Positions 4,817 to 6,556 of a stretch of DNA of 6,556 nt are shown in pieces (the stretch's first letter is position 1; every line of letters starts with the position of its first letter). Source of the stretch: an uncultured Collinsella sp. (GTDB taxonomy: Bacteria; Actinomycetota; Coriobacteriia; Coriobacteriales; Coriobacteriaceae). The stretch lies in NCBI GenBank assembly GCA_900752425.1, contig CAADVE010000134.1:1-6556 (forward strand), in the 5' to 3' direction. The notes under the pieces were generated by a model. That model did not search any database, was not told the origin of the DNA, and saw only the letters and a list, made by a program, of their open reading frames with translations. A program made the position numbers and the translations under genes.

Positions 4817-6556
4817 GAAAGATCACTCTCCGTATAGGTTCTTTGGTATCCGAGCAAATATAGGCATATCCCAACGATTATAGAGGATAGGATTCCCGCA
4901 ACCGCCGCCTTGGCGATGACCGCGGCTGCAAGGCTGGCAATTTCCATATGGTGTGCAAGACAGGACGCCGCTGCGCAGCCGATGCCGGTGACAGCGATGG
5001 CGGCGATTGCGGCAAGGTTTGAGCCCTGATTGGCACGCTTGGCATGGGCATTGAGCAGCGCGGATGACGCCGCGGCAGTTGCCGCGGCCAGCCCAAAGGC
5101 AGCCCAAAGGAGCGGGTCTCCCAGCGCTGCGGCAACGTTACCGAGCCCCAGCACGCCTCCGGCTGAAAGCGCGACTGTCGCCAGGCGGGCAAAAAGCGCG
5201 CCCATGCCCGTTGCCGCGGCGGCGCTTGCCGGGCCGAGCCAAAATGACGCGACGCCGGCGGCGACCCCAGCTGCCAGGAAGGTATTGCCGGTCAGACAGC
5301 CAAGCGCGAGTGCACAGGTGAGTGCGGCGCTCGCGGCAGCCTCGGTGCGACCCCAGGCGATCCACCAACCGGACATGGCAGCGGCAAAGATCACCGCGAC
5401 GGGCAACATCGACAGGATGCCCTGCGCCTGCATGGTGGCGTTGGCCATGAGCACCAAAAAGCCCACAGCCGAGATGGCCGAGCCAATCTGGGGGGCCAGG
5501 CTAGCCGCCGCTCCGATTGCGATAGCCGCAATGACCAGGCCGGGAAGCGCCGCGACCCCGGCCGTTTGCATCAGCAAAAAGCTAAAGGTGCCGCACGTTA
5601 GCGCCGAGATAATGCGCATGGTGTAGTCGCGCGCATGGCTCCAGCGCGTGCCCGCCCAGCCGAGTGCGGGGTCGACCTCGATGGCGTCGTCCTCGTAGCG
5701 CGACGGCTCGATACCGTCGAGCTCCTGCTCGTCATCCGAAAGCTCGCCAACCATTTGCTCCAGGCTGCGACGGCCCTCGCGCACGCTGCCCAGACCGGCA
5801 AGGAGCTGGTCGCAAAATGACTCGATGCTGTTGGGGCGGTCCTGCGGCATGGGAGAGAGCGCGCTCATGAGCGCGGCCTCGGCTCCCGGGGGGAAGTGTG
5901 GTATCAGCTCGCTGGGATAGGTGGCGCCGCCGATGATGCGGTCGAGCGAGTCGGCGGGCGTGGCCGCCATAAAGGGAGCGCTGCCGCACAGGCCCTCGTA
6001 GATCACACAGGCGAGGGCAAAGACATCGGCGCGCTCGTCGACCGTGCCGGTCTCGATATCGAGCTGCTCGGGCGGCATGTAGCCGATGGTGCCGCCGCGC
6101 GAGCCGCCAAAGCCACCGGCGGACGACAGCCGCGCCATGCCAAAGTCGGTGAGCTTTACATTGCCCGAGTGGTCGATGAGCACGTTGGCGGGCTTAATGT
6201 CCAGGTGGAGTACGCCATTACTATGGGCGAAGGTGAGCGCCTGGCCCAGGGCATCGGCAATGGCCGCGGCCTCGTCAAAGGTAAGTGAGTGGCCGTCCAC
6301 GCGGTGCAAAAACTCGGCCAGCGACATGCCATCGACATATTCCATAACCAGGTAGGCATAGGCTGTGTCGTGCGTAAAGTCGATGACCTGCACGATATTG
6401 GGATGTTGAAGCATGGCGGCGGTGTGCGCCTCGCGCAGGACATCCATGATGTCGCTGGCGGGCATGCCGGCACCGTTGATAAGGGGGATGCGCTTAATGG
6501 CGACGCGGCGGCGCAGGGGCGTGTCGCGGCCGATCTCGATGGAGGCAAAAACGCCG
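4813..6556 (-). CDS. Ser/Thr protein kinase with polytopic membrane domain (5' end missing)
   Basis: Predicted to phosphorylate Ser/Thr on proteins at the membrane. The frame is open to the right edge, so the true start and most of the Gly-rich loop lie outside; 580 residues are visible, numbered here from nt 6555. Hanks-type landmarks: VAIK lysine at 21, alpha-C glutamate in LREAH at 42, HLDIKPAN at 117-124 (catalytic Asp119, nt 6199-6201), DFG at 137-139, an activation segment ending GTIGYMPPEQ around 155-164, and a DxF region near 177-179. The loop is HLD, not HRD, so this is a non-RD kinase. An acidic juxtamembrane linker (about 265-300) leads to an Ala/Gly-rich region (about 313-567) with roughly 9-10 hydrophobic segments and a short tail, QRTYTESDLS. 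There are no PASTA repeats. The TGA stop overlaps the fhaA start by 4 nt. An internal ATG at 6465 is not the start, because the VAIK lysine lies upstream of it. Kinase identity is firm; the substrate and the role of the membrane domain are unknown. Confidence 0.93.
   Translation of the reverse strand, partial: GVFASIEIGRDTPLRRRVAIKRIPLINGAGMPASDIMDVLREAHTAAMLQHPNIVQVIDFTHDTAYAYLVMEYVDGMSLAEFLHRVDGHSLTFDEAAAIADALGQALTFAHSNGVLHLDIKPANVLIDHSGNVKLTDFGMARLSSAGGFGGSRGGTIGYMPPEQLDIETGTVDERADVFALACVIYEGLCGSAPFMAATPADSLDRIIGGATYPSELIPHFPPGAEAALMSALSPMPQDRPNSIESFCDQLLAGLGSVREGRRSLEQMVGELSDDEQELDGIEPSRYEDDAIEVDPALGWAGTRWSHARDYTMRIISALTCGTFSFLLMQTAGVAALPGLVIAAIAIGAAASLAPQIGSAISAVGFLVLMANATMQAQGILSMLPVAVIFAAAMSGWWIAWGRTEAAASAALTCALALGCLTGNTFLAAGVAAGVASFWLGPASAAAATGMGALFARLATVALSAGGVLGLGNVAAALGDPLLWAAFGLAAATAAASSALLNAHAKRANQGSNLAAIAAIAVTGIGCAAASCLAHHMEIASLAAAVIAKAAVAGILSSIIVGICLYLLGYQRTYTESDLS
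4826..4831 (-). promoter_or_regulatory. Ribosome binding site of fhaA
   Basis: The minus strand reads GGAGAG nine bases before the GTG at 4814-4816. It supports this non-ATG start and lies inside the last codons of the kinase gene, as expected for a coupled GTGA overlap. Confidence 0.65.
4877..4882 (-). promoter_or_regulatory. Possible internal -10 box upstream of fhaA (weak)
   Basis: The minus strand reads TATAAT, a perfect -10 hexamer, about 60 bases before the fhaA GTG and within an AT-rich pocket at the end of the kinase gene. The sequence 16-18 bases further upstream (around 4899-4906) does not resemble TTGACA, so a sigma-70-type promoter is only a possibility. It could also be an accident of the local codon shift. 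Confidence 0.15.

Noticed and set aside
3765..5626. Plus-strand frames of about 140-220 codons opposite fhaA and the kinase membrane domain.
   Set aside because: They lie antisense to genes with complete family motifs and have no domains of their own; in GC-rich DNA long antisense frames are expected.
4813..5710. The kinase membrane domain as a MurJ/MviN-type flippase.
   Set aside because: Only about 9-10 segments are seen against 14 in MurJ, the kinase is N-terminal and not C-terminal, and no MurJ motif is recognisable.
4813..6465. Reading the kinase as starting at the ATG at 6465.
   Set aside because: The frame continues open to 6556 and encodes the VAIK lysine and the end of the Gly-rich loop upstream of that ATG, so the gene is cut by the window edge and is not short.

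Overview
The window is a compact, GC-rich (about 60-65% by eye), fully coding stretch. All five genes lie on the minus strand, so transcription runs from right to left. Reading with transcription, the order is: a membrane-anchored Ser/Thr protein kinase (5' end cut by the right edge), fhaA (DUF3662 + FHA), fhaB (membrane helix + FHA), a PstP-like PP2C phosphatase, and a RodA/FtsW-family SEDS glycan polymerase (3' end cut by the left edge). The fhaA-fhaB-pstP-rodA order is the hallmark of the cell-envelope and division phospho-signalling cluster of Actinomycetota, where pbpA and Ser/Thr kinases normally follow rodA. The GC content, the mixed codon use (frequent TTT and ATC alongside GC-rich codons) and the unusual kinase suggest a Coriobacteriia member such as a Collinsella relative. 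That placement is inference; the phylum is much safer than the genus.

Layout: 4813-6556 kinase; 3806-4816 FhaA; 3383-3799 FhaB; 1452-3386 PP2C phosphatase; 1-1435 RodA. Spacing is minimal: a 4-nt GTGA overlap (kinase/fhaA), a 6-nt gap (fhaA/fhaB), a 4-nt ATGA overlap (fhaB/phosphatase) and a 16-nt gap (phosphatase/rodA). A recognisable Shine-Dalgarno sequence precedes every internal start. There is no non-coding stretch over 20 nt, and I see no terminator, RNA gene, mobile element or CRISPR array.

Functionally the order is writer (kinase), two phosphothreonine readers (FhaA, FhaB), eraser (PP2C), effector (RodA, peptidoglycan glycan-strand synthesis). The expected logic is that phosphorylation of envelope-assembly proteins is read by the FHA domains, reversed by the phosphatase and coupled to wall growth.

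What departs from the textbook cluster: (i) the kinase sits upstream of fhaA, and in place of a single TM helix plus PASTA repeats it has a roughly 250-residue Ala/Gly-rich domain with about 9-10 predicted membrane segments and a non-RD (HLD) catalytic loop; (ii) the phosphatase has an N-terminal acidic, Pro/Ala-rich extension of about 260 residues carrying three similar -DTV- sites that could be phosphothreonine docking sites for the neighbouring FHA proteins; (iii) FhaA has a Gly/Ala stretch resembling a membrane segment just before its FHA domain; (iv) the last ~25 codons of the kinase switch abruptly to AT-rich, rare codons just upstream of the fhaA start. These are variations on a known system. 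I see no wholly new system here.
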